Source of the DNA: Pyxicephalus adspersus
Taxonomy: Eukaryota > Chordata > Amphibia > Anura > Pyxicephalidae
Length of the DNA stretch: 64,000 nucleotides
Assembly (NCBI RefSeq): GCF_032062135.1
Contig: NC_092858.1
Span: 170,111,889-170,175,888, forward strand
Direction of reading: 5' to 3'
Below are positions 1-12,600 of this stretch, piece after piece. Within the stretch, counting starts at the first letter, position 1, and the number at the start of each line of letters is the position of its first letter. The position numbers and the translations under genes were made by a program. The notes beneath the pieces are model-generated. The model saw nothing but the letters and a program-made list of their open reading frames with translations, was not told where the DNA came from and did no database searches.

Positions 1-440
1 AGGCAAGTTTGAAAAAATGAGTTTTGAGCGCTCTTTTAAATGAGCAGAAAGTAGGAGCAAGCCGAATAGGGCGAGGAAGACCATTCCAGAGATTTGGAGC
101 AGCTCTAGAGAAGTCTTGTATTCGTGCGTGTGATGAGGTTATGAGTGAGGAAGTCATTAGTATGTCATTGGAGGAGCGGAGAGAGCGGCAGGGGGAGTAT
201 TTTTTAACCATGTCAGAAATGTAAGTGGAACAAGAACTGTGTAGGGATTTGAAGGCAAAGCACAGGAGCTTAAATTTGATTCTAAGGTGAAATGGAAGCC
301 AATGGAGAGAACTACAAAGAGATGCAGCGGAAGAGGAGCGGAGGGAAGGATGGATGAGTCTGGCTGCAGCATTCATAATAGATTGTAGAGGAGAGAGTCG
401 GGTTAGTGGAATGCCAGAGAGAAGGATGTTACAGTAGTTG
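1..440 (-). mobile_element. 3' part of a CR1/L2/Rex1-type LINE
   Basis: This stretch is closely similar to about 47840-48180, the 3' coding end of the long LINE at 47.6-50.4 kb, in the same orientation. It carries the same antisense phrases, such as the run around 'gagcagaaagtaggagcaag'. No intact frame remains. Similarity ends near 440. The element probably continues beyond the left edge of the window. Confidence 0.75.
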
Positions 441-2200
441 GAGCTTGAGTGTGTAGCAGCTTCTTGGTCAATGACATTTGGTAATTTGAGGTTTTCAAGA
501 GCAGTGCCTGGAGAAGATGATGGAGTGGTGTGGAGAGCCAGTCATCTCCAAGTGGTTGGTAATTGGTGTGGGAATAGTATATATAAGTGATAGCGTTCCT
601 GAGGTGGGGGAAGTGCGCCTAAGAGCCTGGTATATCAATGGGAGCTGCATACCCCTGGTTTTATGGTGGTGAAAGAGGTAATGCCTTCGAAGACCCAGAA
701 CTTGACTGGATTTTACCTTTGGAATAGTGGAAAGAGTTAATGGGTAATGTTGAAATCAGGTTACAATGTTATGTGTTATTGTTATGTGGTGATGTATGTA
801 AAATGTTTTAATAATAATTTGTAATAAATGACAGAGATTCCATCTGTACAATACTTTCATCTGAAGGCATTGGGATAAAGGGAAGAAGGGGGGGGGGGGG
901 GGGGTTTCGGTGAAGAGACTGTACATGTACAGTAAAGGAGTGAGTAACACAGAGTGCAGGGGTCAGCACTACATATCAGAGAGAGCAGAGGTCAGGAGTA
1001 GGTCGTGCAGAGATAATGCAGAGAGCTTGATAAAATCACCCATTGGTGCCTAAACTACCTGCAAAAGAAAAAAAAAACTTTTGATTAAGCTGAAATTAAT
1101 TAGTTTAGAATGCCTATTTGTGTAATCTGATCTAAGTGTAAAGAACCCCCCCCCCCAAAAAAAAAAAAAAATAAAACATTTCCAAAGCAACATATGTGTC
1201 AGAACCAGATTTCTCTCAAGGCCCCGAGGCCCAGGGTACCTTGGCCACCAGGGGGCGACATTTATACTATTTTAACATCTGTATGTGGAACTGGAACCCT
1301 GAATAACGCTCACAGCCGGGGCACCAACTCCACACCAACTCACCAAAGTAACGGGGAGAAAAAAATGATTGTGCAACTAAAAGTGATTATACTGAGACCA
1401 CATACACTGCTGGGATCTTTCTATTGAAGGAATCACTCTTCCTTCTCCAGTACTCCCTACTCTCTCTCTTTTTCTTTCTCCTCTCATCAGTCATCTCTTA
1501 ATCAATCATCATCTCTCTCTCTCTCTCTCTCCCTCTCTCTCTATATCATCCCTCTTTTCTCTATTTATCAATTCTGTCCCTCCCTCCCTTCATACCTCTC
1601 TTCCCTTTCCCTTATGCTCTCTCTCCCCTCTCACTCTGTTTGGCCTCTTTTACTTTCTCACCCTCCTTCCTTCCTTTCTCCCTCTATTTCTCTCTTAAAA
1701 ATGCATCCTAATGAAAAGTCTATAAGAAACTTAAAACTCAAATCTCCAAAGGTATGAATTTGTTACACACTTTACACGAGGAAACCGCTCCATCTACTGG
1801 TTTGACCCATTTTAAAGGAAAATTCCTCTTGGTTTAAACTTGTGGCTTTAATCTGTCAGGTATTGCCGAGGAGGAAATCTTGGGACCTAATCAAAAGGCT
1901 GACACAGTGCCCGAAAAGTTGGAAATGTTGGGCCTGTCTCAGAGAGATGGCAGATCTACATATTAGATATACTACTACATATTACATATACATATTTCAC
2001 ATTTCTGTATTTGTATTACTTGTGAGTGGAAGGTGGCTGGTGAGACCATCCCTCAATTTTTCTCTCTTCTATATCAATATCTGCAAAATAAACAACCGAA
2101 GACAACGTGGGTCACATACCTGTTCAGTGTCCCTCTTATATCTACACCAATTATATGGGCCCTAATCCAGCACCAGCTAGTGGTGAGGGAAAATAATTAA
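441..2200. other. Gene-poor intergenic DNA with simple repeats
   Basis: I see no supportable exon here. The stretch holds a G run (about 888-904), a C run followed by an A run (about 1147-1171) and a CT-rich tract (about 1436-1695) that produces spurious open frames. Confidence 0.5.
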
Positions 2201-3071
2201 AAGCCAGCACAAAGAAAGCAGGCCAGGCACATGGGGAATAAAAACTTGCCTAATGTTGTAATTCTTTCACACTCTACCGGAAACAGCCATGTGCAAGGAA
2301 AACTCATTTATGATTTACCAGCATGGGATTGGGTATTCAAGAGTGGGACCCCTGCTTATTTCAGCATTGGAGGAAATACTGAGGCATGATTTTGAAATTT
2401 TTTTGGAAGCAGCGCCTTGCCAGCCCCTTTCCACCATCACCCTGCATTACACAGAAAAGAACAGAAGGAGATCACCGGTTCTAAACCAAGGTATACAATG
2501 AAAACAGAAAGGCTTTATTAGCATGTGGATTAGGAGTAAATGAGAAAGTTGGTATTTGAAAGAATAAACCACACAATGCTGTTTTCTGAAAAACTACTCT
2601 TTTTTCCTGATATATTCTTGCCTTGGGAGTCTATGAAAGTATTCCCACCATTCTATTTATTCCAAGACAGGTATTATCTATCACAAAAACATTTCATTTC
2701 AACCTTCCTGTTAAAAGATTGAGGTTTGCTTTCTCATTCCTGTTATGTTGGTTCAGGAATATTTATCAATTTTAATGTTTATGTGTCAATTTTAATGTTG
2801 CATTTTTAATAAAGCCATATTATAAAACCTTTGGGCCTGATTTATTAAAGCTCTCCAAAGCTGGAGAGGATTCACTTTCATTAGTAAAGCTGGGTGATCC
2901 AGCAAACATGGAAAAGATCTGGTCCAGGATTGAAAACATTTTCTAGCAAATAGCAAATTATTTGAAAGAAATCTACTCTAGGTTTGCTGGGTCATCCAGC
3001 TTGATGGAAGTACAAACTCCCCAGCCTCAGAGAGCTTTAATAAATCAGGCCCATTGTCTCTGTCTTCATAG
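2200..3071 (+). other. Intron remnant of an upstream CD200R-like unit
   Basis: About 2220-2345 resembles intron sequence upstream of the juxtamembrane exon of unit A (about 10740-10960). About 2690-2831 resembles 15460-15530, just before the last exon of A. This shows that a further + strand unit once lay to the left. A MITE (2833-3052) interrupts it. Confidence 0.5.
2833..3052. mobile_element. MITE with long terminal inverted repeats
   Basis: The element begins GGGCCTGATTTATTAAAG and ends with its inverse, giving a foldback of about 220 bp. It belongs to the family also seen at 6.93, 32.84, 33.04, 35.65 and 50.96 kb. The homologous site of unit A (about 15520-15540) lacks it, so it inserted after the units duplicated. 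Confidence 0.8.
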
Positions 3072-3130
3072 AACAGACATAAATTGAGCCCCATGCTACC
3101 TATAACCAGAAAGAAAACATTTTATTACAA
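3072..3130 (+). pseudogene. Relic last exon of an upstream CD200R-like gene
   Basis: After an acceptor-like 'tctgtcttcatag' the sequence resembles the last exon of A (15551) and of the - strand units. Read in the homologous frame it gives IEPHATYNQK, so the first motif tyrosine is His. A 1-nt deletion just before it breaks the frame relative to the acceptor. The earlier exons of this unit are missing from the window or lost. Confidence 0.5.
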
Positions 3131-3448
3131 AATAAATGATGATGGACTGTGGAACAGAAATTATATAATTTATAATTTATAATTTAATATATTCTGCCGA
3201 CATCTTAAGACTTAAAATAAAAATAATAATTTAGGTCTGCCCCCCAGTTTATTTCCATGCATTATTTAAAATGTATTGGTGGTAAAAAAAAAGACAACTT
3301 GATGAGACGGGAGCTTAGCTTATGTTCACAATGACCAACACTGGCTCAAAATGAATAACTTTCTCTTCTCAATTCAATATGTCATTTCTGCAAAAATACA
3401 AAATACAAAGTTCTTTACCCCTGTTGGTTCTACGTTGTCTAGAAGTAG

Positions 3449-3595
3449 ATAACAGGAAGTTTAGGTGAGAGGTGTTTCAATAGGAATCTAAACAGAAGTA
3501 TGAGTGTAAACGTTGAGCGATGAGCTGACCATTAAAACGTAGAAGATCATTTTGCTGTAATTGTCAGGTCCTGAAACACATTATCTACAAGCACC
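3449..3595 (+). promoter_or_regulatory. Conserved proximal promoter of CD200R-like unit A
   Basis: The block just upstream of the leader ATG is shared with units B, M1 and M4. It includes AGGAAGT (3454-3460), an ETS-family core, the phrase GAGCTGACCAT, and a segment ending in 'cacattatctacaagcacc' directly before the ATG. ETS factors such as PU.1 drive many myeloid genes, so a myeloid promoter is plausible but inferred. Confidence 0.5.
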
Positions 3596-3647
3596 ATGAT
3601 TGTTCTCTTCTTGATATTGTCTAATTGTGCAATTACACTCACAACAG
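3596..3647 (+). CDS. Unit A exon 1, signal peptide (splice donor deleted)
   Basis: It begins MIVLFLILSNCAIT, a hydrophobic signal peptide homologous to M1 (MIVPLLMLCICGFT). The expected ACAG|GTAAGTTCACC junction reads ACAGTTCACC here, a clean loss of GTAAG. Reading through meets TAA within five codons after the junction. Confidence 0.7.
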
Positions 3648-6600
3648 TTCACCTTTTTATTTAATGTTATTTGAGAAATTTCTGAACCAAGTGGTTTAAA
3701 AGTGTGACGAGCAATTTAGGGCCGTTCCATTTATAACCGATGATTTGTAGCTGCTGGTGGGTCCAGTGTTTTATGCCTTAAATGGACCAATTTAAAATTA
3801 CAACTAAAATCAAAATATTTAAATTCACATTTGCAATGTTCTTTCTTTTCCAAAATTCTATTTTTGCAATGTACCATGCATATCAATGACATGCAATCAG
3901 AATTTTGTTCCCTTTCTATCTGGAAAAAAAATGATGAGAATAGCAGAATTACATATGTGCGTGCAATGTTTTGTGACTGATGTGATTTTTGCGACTTATC
4001 AGTTACAAATCAGGAGATGAATGGATTGGTTAATCAAGTCATTGGTTAAATAATATTAGCAGGTATGTTTGTATCTACTAAACCTAACATGCCAGGTATC
4101 AAACCAAGTGCCCACATGGTTGTTGGAAGTGTTCTGAAGGGTGGCAGGTGATGCAAAATTATTTGCAACATAGGGCAAGAGAATCACAAAACAACCATAA
4201 GCATTTTAACTAACACTAATCAATGTCAAGCCAATACCTTCTTCTTCTAGATCTCGAGTACATAATGGTTGAAATTGAGTGGCTGAGATCAGTCAACTGC
4301 TTGGTCGTCCATCTAAACATAGACCTAAAAGGTTGCGGTGGAGCTCAAATGAAGAGTGAAACTAAAGACCATTCATACATTGCTAGGAGGTGGGATGAAA
4401 GTCACCGTTACAGATAGCCAAGAGCAGGGGTGTAGTCATAAAAAAAGAAGAAGGGGCATGGTAGTGACAATGGAAAGCGCGCATGCACATAATTTTAATG
4501 CTCTCGCCCCACTACACCCCTGGCTATGTGTCTCTTAAAGGGTAAGAAACATCCCCCAGAGTGACACCAGGATACCAGAACCAGCCCACTCTACTATTGC
4601 AGGTCCGAGCCTGTGATGGGAGAGTGGGCGGGTTGTGTTCAGAGGGACAACCTGCCCACCAGCCTGAGCCTGTATTTGGGAGACATGGTCCGCGGCTCTG
4701 AATGTATAAACAAAGTAAGGTGAGTTTTTACTTTTTTATTTTAATTTGACCCTTTATTATATCATTTTAAATATGACCAACAAATTGTTACTGAAACAGA
4801 AAGCAGAAGTCACTGATAGGAAACATGAAGTGTTCTGAGTCAGAAGAAAACATTTGCATATCCTTTTCTTTTATGACTCCCCACAGTTTCTATGTGAAGG
4901 TGAAATTATGTTTTTAGAAAAGGTTGCAAGAGAACAGGGAGCGTCCTCTGTTTTATAGAATTCAAATGATAGACTTTCAATAAGCAAGCACAACCTGCAA
5001 TAATCACATTTCCTGAATGTCAGGGACAGTGCTGTTATTCATTGCATTGTAATCCATGCATCAGCTGCAAATGAAAGCCCATAACCTCCAGTACTCCAAA
5101 TGAGGTCAGGCTCTGACTGTAGAGTTCCCAATATAAGATATATATATATATATATATACACATACATAAGGTATATGCAGAACACAAGATGCAAGGTTTA
5201 GAATGTTAAATTTAAAGTAGTAGATAATATCCCTGAAAAGGAACATACTGATTTATTGACCAGCCTAGTGATATGTCATATACATAGATATATATCAATA
5301 TCTGCATGTCAGAACACAAGAAATGATGTGACTGCTCAATTTAACACATGACTGAAATCATATTTTCTGAATTTCAGATGTTACTGTTGTGCTCCAGAGA
5401 AGTGGCAATTCCACACTTCTGCAATGCGGAGGTCATTATGAAGAAAGATTAGTAGGAGTTATATGGAAGATTCATCACATTAATAATTCTTCATGTGTGC
5501 TCTCATATGCTGCCATATACAAAGGAGGACCAATACTACACACCAACTGCAGTACAAGAATTACACTTACCAATACATCACTGACCATCCAGGACACCCA
5601 GATATCTGATGGAGGAATTTATACCTGTGAAATGTCAAATCCTAAGGGAACCTTCATCAGTACAACCATTTTACAAGTATTAGGTGTGTTGTAATATACA
5701 TTAAGCATAATTCTAGTCAGCCGTATTGTATAGATGCCAAATATTCAAGCAAAACATGCACCATCTGGACCCTACAGTACCAGGGCTTTATGAGTTGCTG
5801 ACCTAACACATGTATAGTTCAAACTAGACAAAATGAAAAAGGGAAAGGAAAGAAAAAGACAGGCTTTTTTTTGGCACTAAGAATCATAGAAATTGTAGAA
5901 ATTTAATAAATAACTAATAGGGACAACTCCATACTCAACTTTACAAAGTTCTCCTGTGCTAGAAGTTTTGCTAACACAGTTTGCTTGGAGATAATAATTC
6001 ATAAAGTCTGTGGTCATTTTTTACAAATTTAGCAGTTACAATAAAAAGAGTAGAAAGAACTCGGTACCAACGCATTTCACCCAATGAGGGCTTTTTTTAG
6101 GGAATTTAAGAATTTGATATGTTTCATCTGCCGGTTTATGATTTAGGGGACCACGTGTTATGATAGAGATAGGGATGAGAGCAGCCAGATAGTTGTATAT
6201 TTAAACTTTCTGAATGCTGCCTGCAGGCAGAAACAGTCTGCTTGTAGTAGTTTCTCGAACTTCCGGTGGGTCCGCGAAATTTCGGCAAACCGATTTTGCG
6301 AATTCATCGGAAAACCGAGGAAATCCTTACAATCCCCGGCACTAGAGGTTAATAAACCTCTAGTGCCCCGGGATTCCAGTGGATTCTCAGGGCTGCATTT
6401 ATTCTTGCAGCCCTGGGAATCCTCCTGTTTGCGATCCCTGGCACTAGAGGTTAATTAATTAACTAGTTTCTCCATTGAGAGTTCATCTGCAGTTCAGTTT
6501 CCATGGTCACCAGGCTGATAGGAAAAGCTTTCCTCAGCCAATCCAGCCTCTGCATTCATTGATAAGCACAGCTGCCCGAGATCTTTTTTTTTTTTAATTC

Positions 6601-9600
6601 GATCTCGTTTGGCAAATTTACAACGGCCATTGTCGCTTACAATTTCAATACAAGTGAAAGTGGACGAATTCGCCGCAAGATTGAAAATTCGCTTGCTCAT
6701 CACTATCTGCTAGCAATGTTCTGGTAGTTTACAAGGGGTAGTAAAGGTGGCAATATTGGAGAATAGAAACCATAAGAGTGTAAGTGGAGAACTCAGAATC
6801 TCCTTGGTAGTTCTCTCAAGGCGGTAAGCTATGAAGCTGATATAGTTAGTTGTTGGTGTATTTCACTACATTGTGACTTCACGCCCTATACCTTCTGTTC
6901 TGGGGAAAACTCTAACATGGGGACTCATGGGGACTGATTTATTAAAGCTCTCCAAGGCTAGGGAGGATACACATTCATCAGTGAAACTGGGTGATCCAGC
7001 AAACCTGGAATGGCTTTCTTCAAAGTGATTTGCTAACAAATGTTTTGAATCCTGCACCAGACCCCTTCTGGATCACCCAGCTTCACTGATGAAAGTGTTT
7101 TCTCTCCAGCCCTGGAGAACTTTAATAAATCAGCCCAATGTGTTTGGTCACAGTACACATAGTGGGGTAAATCTCCCCAATGGAAACACAGACAGCACTA
7201 AGACACTAATCAGAAATTAAAAATTTGAAAGGTGGCCTAACTCTGCCTCACTCTTAGCCAATGCAGAAAATAAATTAAGGTTCATTGTAACACATGTATA
7301 TGGGGATCCCCTTGGGTAGCCAGACGAGGGTCCCAGTCCATCACCTGCACCAAAGCTTTTCTGTAGCTACCCCATGGGTTTGAAAATAATAGGTTGGCCA
7401 TAATCCATCAAAACTTTTTTTGTTTTTCATTTTTGTGTAGTCCAGCCCTCTTTGTCCCTTGACGTTGGCAGCTCTGGATTTCCGGTATGTAAAGCTATTA
7501 GTGGATTCCCAGCTGCCGAGATCTCCTGGATCCCACATTCAAATAACATAAGTACTACAAAAATCAAGGTAACAAATGATACCTTGACAGTGATTAGCAC
7601 ATATCGGCTGAAAGGAGTCAACGTGACATGTTTTGTGACTCACCCTACATTTTCGAATCCCTGGAATTCATCCATTCAAGCAGAAAGTGAAATTGGTAAG
7701 TGTTCATTTAAAAAAAACAGTTTTCACCCCACCCATATAAATAAAGTTTTTTTTTTATTTTAATCTATTATAGGGGCTAAAGTTGTCACTCACTTAACCA
7801 CGAAAGTTTTTCCTATCAAAAAGCTAGGCAACCAAATTATATTTTGGAAACAGGTGCAGTAATATTTCCATATTTCACTATGCTAAGCCTAACATAAGTT
7901 GAAAATCTTATTTTAGTTTTGGACAGAGTGGACTGCTCAGTTTTTAATAATATTGCTTTTGTATGTGACTTCACTGGAGACATTTTCCCCTACTTCTCAT
8001 CAATGTGACTTCTATACAAGTAATGCATATGTAAGGGGAGGTATTATTTTTGTCACCAGGACAGGAAGTTTTAGATAGTAACTAAACATTGTCAAAAGTA
8101 CTATAATGTTCCTACTTTACTAAATGTGTTTATGTCAACTTTAAAAGAACATAATTTAGAACAAGGTAGAAACAGAACCAGATTTATATTTTTTTTTGCT
8201 CCCCTAGGCCAGCTGGCTTGTGCTGGGCCGTAGATGCTGCCTGGAACAGGTGGTTCTGATTCCTAATGCCCCTAACGTGGCTTCACTTCTGGATCGTCAG
8301 GCTCCTCCTGATGGCTAATCCAAGCATGCCCTGAAATTTCTACGCACCCTGGGGTATGGGTGGGATTTTTTCCTTTGTAGGTTTAGATTTGGGCTTGTAA
8401 GGCAGCAGGAGGGAAATTGAGCATTTTGCCCTTATAGTCAGGCTCCATAGCAACATCAATAAATCAATTTATATGTATTTATATATATACAATACTAGCA
8501 GTATAAAATAAAAACACACTAGTTTCAATAGAAAATGCACACTACTAAGAACTCACTCCTTTGAAATCTGTACATGATATAATACACCTATCAAATATAT
8601 TATACATGTACATCACACAGTAATAAAGATATGGTACTCTCCTCAGTACAGACCCCCTGTGACAGATATCAGTACAGACCCCCAGTGACAGATCTCAATA
8701 CAGACCCCAAGTGACTGATCCCAGTACAGACCCCAAGTGACGGATCCCAGTACAGACCCCAAGTGACGGATCCCAGTACAGACCACAAGTGACAGATCCC
8801 AGTACAGACCCCAAGTGACGGATCCCAGTACAGACCCCAAATGACAGGCTTTGGTACATTTCCCCTGTACAGACTATTCCTAATCCAGACCCCCCTAAGT
8901 ACTGGGCCCACCTCCTCTACAGGATCCCAGTGACAGGTCATGGTCAAGACCCACAGTCATAGGTCTCAGTACAGACCCTTGGTGACCTTCAGTGCAAACC
9001 TCCAATGCAGACCCCCACTAAAAGAACCCCAGTGCAGGGCCCTCAGTACAGACACCCAAATTACTTACCTGTGTTGCTTTCTCCCTTTAATTTCCTCCTG
9101 CTGTCAGAACTTTGCAGAGTCTGTTGGGCAGAAAATCACTCCCCACTTTGCTGTGGTACCACTCATTCTTCTGCTGGTCTGGTTGTGAAGGGGGATGTAT
9201 TGAAGAGTCTTCCCCCCACCTTACAAATAGGGCTGCCTGGGGTTACTTCGCCTCATGGTAGATGCAGCTCTGCCTGCAATACATTGTTGCTGCGAGCATT
9301 GAATTAATTTCCATTTCTACACAGACATTGATGGTAGGAAGCAGTAAGTAAAGACAACCTATAGCAGCAAGTGAAGGTAAATGATAGATAGTTGTCTCAC
9401 ATAAAAGCACCTGAGCCATTGGTTCACCAACTATATCTTCATGCATTATTATTATGTGTGTACTGATCATTGTGCATTTGTTTTCAGTTTTAACAGGTTT
9501 AAACTGGACGTTTATCTGCATCTGTTTGGGATTCGTCATACTTCTCTTTTCCCTGAGTTATATTTTCTATATCCAAAATGTCAGGTATCTCTTTCAAAAA

Positions 9601-12600
9601 ATGTATCTTCCTGTACCTTTTGCTTTAACTTAATAATTTTTTAATGCTAGATAATATGTCCCGAGAATACTTTCTACTACATACATTTCCATCCCCACAC
9701 AAAGCTTTCAGATTGCATAAATCACGTGTGAAGTAAACTTTGTGCAACAAAATAATAGTTTCATTTTAAAACTTCCTCATGTAGCATCTATTGTTTGTCT
9801 TTTCTCCCCCCCCCCCCCCACCTCGTTGCTGCATTTCTTGCATGGAGAGAGAGGAAAAAGCAATGTGCAATGTATGATGAATCACTATGAAAGCTTATAC
9901 AGAGCAGAAAACTTTTTATCAAACCAAGTGACAGCACAGGGCCAATTACCAGGAGCTAGCAGTGTCATATATGTGTAAGAAGCTCATGATTCCCAAATTT
10001 AGAATTAATGGGTATATCTCTACACTCTTGCTGATGAACTGAGTGAATAGGGAAAATAGGAAAGAGGAGTGACTGGGGTGGATTAGAGAGTATATGCATT
10101 TTGCTGACAGTTTAGTATTCTGGCTGATTCTCCAACCTACTTCCTACAAGTTTTTCTGAAACTCCAACCTAAAATAGATAGGCACATCATGCAATTCCAT
10201 CATCATTAGGAGGTTACAAAATGTTCATATGTTTTTATTAGGTCAATAAATTTAACATATTTAGAAAGTGGGGTCCACAAATACAGCCTACAATCATGTT
10301 CGTCATAAAACTAAATGTGGCAAAATTTGGGGCTTGGCCGAATATAAGTGGGGTGTGGACAAGTTAAACTCACATCTCACTGCTACTGACATGGAGCATA
10401 ATTCAGCACCACTCCAGGGCAGCGAATATTATTAAGCCTGCAAAAATTCAGACTAGGCATCTAAACACCTGCTGAGCCCATGTGGGTGATCCAGACCTTG
10501 TAGAAATTGAAGTCAAGCGAAAGGTGCTCAGATATATGAAAAATGTCTGTTTCTTAGTAGATGTGTGGGAATCCAAACTGCACAATCATTATAATTAAAG
10601 ATGATTCCAAAAAAATGTTAAAGTTGTAAAACATATTTGAACGGTTAGAACCTCAGTTAACTATTAATAGTATTATTATTAGTATTCATTCTCTGTTCTG
10701 TTTGATATCCATCCCCCAAACAGAATCAATTCTTAGTGGGGCACAAACAGGAAAAAAAACTTGGCCAATGTTATAAATTTTCCTCACTCGACTAGAAACA
10801 ATAAGGTGGATTTAGTAAAGGTATACCGTACATGCTGTACCTTGCAATTAATAATTCACTTAGTTTAGTAAATTAGATTAATCTCTGCTGACTTGAAACA
10901 TCAAAATATTTGCAAGGAAAAATCCTGTATGGTTTCTCAGCTTGTGACTGGGTATTCCTTGCAAACTCATTTTCCCTGCATTCACTAACATTACTGAAAT
11001 ATTCATTGCAAGGTGATAATTCACCTTAGCAAGTGAATGTCTTGTATACCTAGATTAAATCATCACCCATGTATAGTTTGTCTTCTGTTTTCCCATTGGA
11101 AAAATTCCTGTCATGCCTAACACCTAACAAACAGACAGTTAGAATAAATCTCCTAGCATAGATGCAGATGGCAATAGAAAGCAAGCGTTCTAATTGGTTT
11201 CTATTCAAGATTACTATTTGGTTGGATTTGGGTTCCATAACTAAAGCTTAACTGGTTCTCTCAAACCAATAATTTAATTTTTTATTTTTCATTTGCAGAA
11301 TACATTTCAAAAATTCACCTAACACATCTCCCCAGCATGGAGAGGAAGCAGAGGTATGTTCAAAGGTTGACATGGATTATGCTGATAGTAGGCAGAGTGA
11401 GAAAGATGGACAGATGACCTGGTATTTGAGGAAATGGAAAAAATAATTTTAGACAAATAAATGTTACTATTTAGGTACAGAAAAAACTTAGGGGGGGCAC
11501 GGTACTATCCATGGCAAGTGTGCATGCGCATTATTGTTATGTAAACATGTCCGCTTCACTACACCCCTATGTGTCACTCAAAGGGTGACGTCATGATACC
11601 AGAACCCACCCACTCTCCCATCGCAGGTCTGAGGTTGTGTTCAGAGAGACAACCCACCCACCGGCCTGAGCCTACAATTCCATATGGGGGAGATGGTCTG
11701 TGGTCCTTCTCCTAACCCCACTGGGGGAAGACCGGCCAGAGCCACGGACGACACAAAAACTCTGCAAATTAAGAGTGGGCATGCGTGCCCATTCCCAAAA
11801 AAAATGAGAGCATTGCCTTCCCGCCCATGCCTACCGACTTCACCCCTGCTACTAAGGAAATCTCTAGATTTAGGGTGCATTTTGGCTTTGTATCCTTTAA
11901 TAAGTTACTCATTGGATGTGTTCCATACACTACTTCCTAATATACTGGCAGGAGAACATCCAGCATCATCTAGCTGTCTTCTCCCCAGTCAGACAGTTCC
12001 TGGCCCGTTTCTTCCATTCATTGGTTTTTCTTTCATGGAGGCTCAGTGGGAGTCACTTTGAGTGGTCTATGTATTAATTTGGCTAGGCTACAGGGGCAGA
12101 CAGAGGGAGGTGCAAAGTGTGCAGCTGCATTAGAGCCCCAGACCAACGGGGACCCAAGGTCAGTGTAGCAGAGAAGCCCTAAGTCAGTTCTGCACAGTGG
12201 CCCAATGTTTGCTACAACAACCTCCTTTTGGCTAGGAAAGTTGGCCTGTAGCTATTTTAGCGAAGGGACGCATGACAGGGTGAGGAGAGAGGCAGGAATG
12301 CAAGGGTTAATTTAAAAAAAAAAAAAAGTGCGGGAAATTCAAAAAAAGTGCGGGAAAGATTGCTGCATTTGTTGCATGGAGAGAGAGGAAAAAGCCATGT
12401 GCAATGTATGATGAATCATTATGAAAGCCTCTACAGGGCAGAAAACTTTTTATCAAACCAAGTGACAGCACAGGGCCAATTACCAGGAGCTAGCAGTGTC
12501 AAATATGTGTAGGAAGCTCATGATTCCCAAATTCAGGAATATTGGGTATATCTCTACACTCTTGCTGGTGAATTGAGTGAATGGGGAAAATAGGAAAGAT

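Noticed and set aside
8643..8947. Repeat-coded protein or CRISPR-like array
   Set aside because: The units are directly repeated without unique spacers and lie in an intron of a vertebrate gene. The open frames follow from a unit length close to a multiple of three.
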